Shown one piece after another: positions 42,580 to 44,794 of a DNA stretch of 44,794 nucleotides. Where the stretch lies: positions 93,878 through 138,671 of the forward strand of contig DKIG01000006.1 in the NCBI GenBank assembly GCA_002454165.1, given 5' to 3'. The first letter of the stretch is position 1. Every line of letters begins with the position of its first letter. This DNA is from Gammaproteobacteria bacterium UBA6724. GTDB lineage: Bacteria > Pseudomonadota > Gammaproteobacteria > Pseudomonadales > Azotimanducaceae. The notes under the pieces were generated by a model that did not search any database, was not told the origin of the DNA, and worked only from the letters and a program-made list of their open reading frames with translations. The position numbers and the translations under genes were made by a program.

Positions 42580-43400
42580 TGAATATCTTTACTCCATGCG
42601 TCACGCAGCTCTCTTACGAATTGCTCGGAAGTCTTATCTCCCGTGGCATCGGGAGCAATTCCAAAAAGATCTCTCAGAGAAGGAAGTTCTTCGCTTGGCG
42701 GCAGAGGCGTCATTTCCCGAACATCTATTTTGTAAGGAAACGCCGCATCCGGGCGATAAATACATTCGCCCCAAACAGAAACAAAAGCCCCCAGAGCGTC
42801 TTGCACCTTCCCGATCAACTCTTTCGGAAATTTGCAAGCAACAGAAGGCATATGCGGCAAGGTAGTATAAATTCTGAAGGTGTTTGCGTTGTTGTGAATG
42901 TTAATCTGCTCAAGTTTGCCGTCAATCGTGCTGATAACCTTTTCCTCCGCGTGTCTTGCTTCGCGCAAATTATTTCTGAAACGGCCATCCAATTTATAAA
43001 CACGTTCCTCATCGGCATCACTGGAAATAGTTTGTATTTCAGCCCACGCAATTTTTTTAGAACTAAATTGAGCGAGTTTTTCCATGGCGGACAGAACAGG
43101 ATGGGAAAGGTTGCGGGTTTGTCTATCCTCCACGAAATTCAGATTTCTCACGATGTCATTAAAAGCAGCAATGTCGGGCAAGGCATCTTGCCCCGCTCGT
43201 TCGCACTCTATGGTTGCGGGGCTGGAATGGGAGAGGCGGACAACGTGGAAGACAGCGTTGTCTTCGCCGCTGTCTTTTGCGCTGGTTTTTAGAAGGTCAA
43301 GGAATTGCTTAGTTTTTTCCACAAAAACAGACAACTCCAAATGATGGTTGTTTTTATCAGGCCCTTCTATTTTGAAAGAAACTCGCTTCCGGTTGGTCAT
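42576..43400 (-). CDS. Hypothetical partner protein of the PIN-domain gene
   Basis: This 274-residue cytoplasmic protein has no family I recognise. An N-terminal part of strand-rich sequence (VSFKIEGPDKNNHHLELSVF) is followed by mixed segments such as VVRLSHSSPATIECERAG and a C-terminal helical tail, TSEQFVRELRDAW. Such a tail in front of a coupled PIN gene is reminiscent of antitoxins, but the protein is much longer than VapB. The start at 43400 has a GGGGAGA-type site upstream and is preferred to 43445, which would overlap mod. It is coupled to the PIN gene by ATGA and lies 34 bp after mod. A structural or accessory defence role is equally possible. Confidence 0.7.
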   Translation of the reverse strand: MTNRKRVSFKIEGPDKNNHHLELSVFVEKTKQFLDLLKTSAKDSGEDNAVFHVVRLSHSSPATIECERAGQDALPDIAAFNDIVRNLNFVEDRQTRNLSHPVLSAMEKLAQFSSKKIAWAEIQTISSDADEERVYKLDGRFRNNLREARHAEEKVISTIDGKLEQINIHNNANTFRIYTTLPHMPSVACKFPKELIGKVQDALGAFVSVWGECIYRPDAAFPYKIDVREMTPLPPSEELPSLRDLFGIAPDATGDKTSEQFVRELRDAWSKDIQ

Positions 43401-43434
43401 GCTGAATCTCCCCTGGGCCCTTGATTCTACCCGC

Positions 43435-44794
43435 CTAGCCCCCATACGGCAACCCGCAAAATACGATGTCCATCTCGGTCAATTCTTTTTGTCCCATGAA
43501 TTTGTGCGTGGCGAATACCAGCGCGGTTTTCTTTTTTGTCTTTGTCTGATTGGCGATGCGTTCGGCGCGGTCGCTGTTCAAGGCGGAGTCGGCGCTTCGC
43601 AGGAAAGTGAGGTGCGGTTCGTAGATGAGATAGAACAGGCGGTCGGGCGTCTCAAAGAAAAAGCCGTCTTTGCCGCGTTGTTTGCGGATTTTATTTGCCG
43701 ATTGCCCGGTGGCGGTCCAGAAAATATGCCGCGCCAGGGTTTCATAATTCGGCAAGTGCTTGCCGGTGAGCATTTTTTCAATGCTGATTTCATCGCCCAG
43801 GGTGCAATAGGTGAAACCGCCGCCCAATCCGTTTTTCAAGTTTTCGTCTTTTGATTTTGGCACGCCATTGATGACACGGCGGACGCGCTCGGCGGTGATC
43901 TTGTCGGCGTAGTCTTCGCATTCCACCAAAATAAACTGGCGCTTGCCGCCGTCTTCTTTATTAAGGGCGAGGACGGCATGGGCGGTAGTGCCGGAACCGG
44001 CGAATGAGTCAAGGACGATGGAGTCTTCATTACATGCCAGTTTGAGTAAATGAGAAACCAACTCATGAGGTTTAGGATTTTCAAAATCAAATTTACCTAA
44101 TATGCTAACGAGAGTTTTATTCGCAATATCACTACTTTCACAACTTTCAGGTAAGTAAGATGGATTAGCAGACGTCGTATCCTTATCTTCAAAATCATAT
44201 ATCTTTCTTTTGACTATACTGCTATCAAGAATAAATCTGTTTTTCTTTTCTAATTCTCGCGCAGTTCCTTCCCCAATCTGCCATCTTTTCCCTTCGCGTG
44301 GAGTCACACCAAGAATTTTGAACTGCATAGTGTTTCTTTCATATGTCCCAACATTTTTCTTTTCTATTATTTCTGTTCGATAATTCCCTTTGTCATCATT
44401 ATAGGGATGTTTTCTGGATTCCTTCGATTTCACCCTTGGATTTATGGAGCCACTATCAGATTTACGATAGCATAATTGATAATCAGCAACGGCACTCACA
44501 GTCGCACCTTTTACATTTGTTGAGGTTCCTTTTTTCTTCCAAAGAAAAGAAGCAACAAAATTCTCCGCCCCAAAAATTTCATCCATCATCATCCGCAAAC
44601 GATGCTGCTCGTTGTCGTCAATGGAGACAAAAATCACGCCGTCCTCGGCAAGCAGTTCCCGCAGTAGTTGCAAGCGTGGCCACATCATGCATAGCCACTT
44701 GTCGTGCCGCTCCAGATCCTCGCCGTCCACCGGACCCTTGTCCTTCAGCCAGGCCCGCATCATCGGGCTGTTGACATTGTCGTTGTATAGCCAT
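43435..44794 (-). CDS. Type III DNA (adenine-N6) methyltransferase Mod, 5' end outside window
   Basis: Mod recognises the target and methylates adenine, protecting host DNA and guiding Res. About 450 C-terminal residues are visible; the frame continues past the window end, so the catalytic DPPY motif (N-terminal in this beta class) is not seen. Recognisable are DGVIFVSIDDNEQHRLRMMM, a target-recognition region from about 44050 to 44560, and the SAM-binding motif I, LDSFAGSGTTAHAVLALNK. The recognition region is visibly more AT-rich than both flanks. The stop is at 43435. It is the first gene of a run mod-hypothetical-PIN-res on one strand, so co-transcription is likely. Confidence 0.9.
   Translation of the reverse strand, partial: WLYNDNVNSPMMRAWLKDKGPVDGEDLERHDKWLCMMWPRLQLLRELLAEDGVIFVSIDDNEQHRLRMMMDEIFGAENFVASFLWKKKGTSTNVKGATVSAVADYQLCYRKSDSGSINPRVKSKESRKHPYNDDKGNYRTEIIEKKNVGTYERNTMQFKILGVTPREGKRWQIGEGTARELEKKNRFILDSSIVKRKIYDFEDKDTTSANPSYLPESCESSDIANKTLVSILGKFDFENPKPHELVSHLLKLACNEDSIVLDSFAGSGTTAHAVLALNKEDGGKRQFILVECEDYADKITAERVRRVINGVPKSKDENLKNGLGGGFTYCTLGDEISIEKMLTGKHLPNYETLARHIFWTATGQSANKIRKQRGKDGFFFETPDRLFYLIYEPHLTFLRSADSALNSDRAERIANQTKTKKKTALVFATHKFMGQKELTEMDIVFCGLPYGG

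Noticed and set aside
42549..43292. 247-codon plus-strand frame opposite the PIN-partner gene
   Set aside because: The minus strand carries the coupled genes with ribosome-binding sites; this frame has neither site nor family resemblance.

Overview
The window looks like the chromosome of a gammaproteobacterium, probably marine or aquatic and related to the Pseudomonas/Cellvibrio/OMG side of the class. This rests on gene order and family membership, not on any search. The block cysG-serS-crcB-lolA-ftsK ... trxB-aat-infA-clpA-clpS follows, from memory, the Pseudomonas order, but rarA and ate are absent from their usual places. The block sohB-acuI ... DUF934-cysI ... metH also resembles a Pseudomonas neighbourhood.

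Layout. 1-9.7 kb: inner-membrane protease SohB, an AcuI-type reductase, a Kef-type antiporter, a siroheme sulfite reductase with its DUF934 partner, a small membrane ORF and cobalamin-dependent MetH. 9.8-14.9 kb: an N-degron degradation set (ClpS, ClpA, Aat) with IF-1, thioredoxin reductase and a PA4642-family protein. 15.1-21.3 kb: FtsK, LolA, the fluoride channel CrcB, SerRS and the trifunctional siroheme synthase CysG, which makes the cofactor for the sulfite reductase upstream.

21.4-33.7 kb is an accessory catabolic island and the most interesting part of the window. A RpiR/SIS regulator and a TonB-dependent receptor are divergent from a zinc/PLP D-serine-dehydratase-like enzyme, a KDPG aldolase and a KDG kinase. 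Downstream of the receptor lie an N-acyl-D-amino-acid deacylase, a RidA deaminase, a sodium:solute symporter, a 2-keto-3-deoxygalactonate kinase and its aldolase. Read together they fit a complete route for N-acetyl-D-hexosaminates (2-acetamido-2-deoxy-aldonates, which are chemically N-acyl-D-amino acids): uptake, deacetylation, beta-elimination of water with loss of ammonia to a 2-keto-3-deoxy-hexonate, phosphorylation, and aldol cleavage to pyruvate and glyceraldehyde-3-phosphate. Two kinase/aldolase pairs suggest that both gluco and galacto epimers can be used. Oxidised chitin is the likely source of the gluco form. The island ends in debris: a frameshifted alcohol-dehydrogenase fragment, an IS3-type OrfA tail and a 12-bp tandem repeat.

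34.6-38.8 kb holds a zinc-ribbon protein, exonuclease III, a YceI-family protein, and a PyrF-CysS pair that both belong to family branches unusual for gammaproteobacteria. 38.8-44.8 kb is a second accessory block. It has a C-terminal fragment of elongation factor P, an AT-rich unknown gene, and a type III restriction-modification system (Res, and Mod running off the window end). A PIN-domain pair, translationally coupled and with a shortened PIN protein, sits between mod and res. No rRNA, tRNA, CRISPR array or intact insertion sequence was seen.
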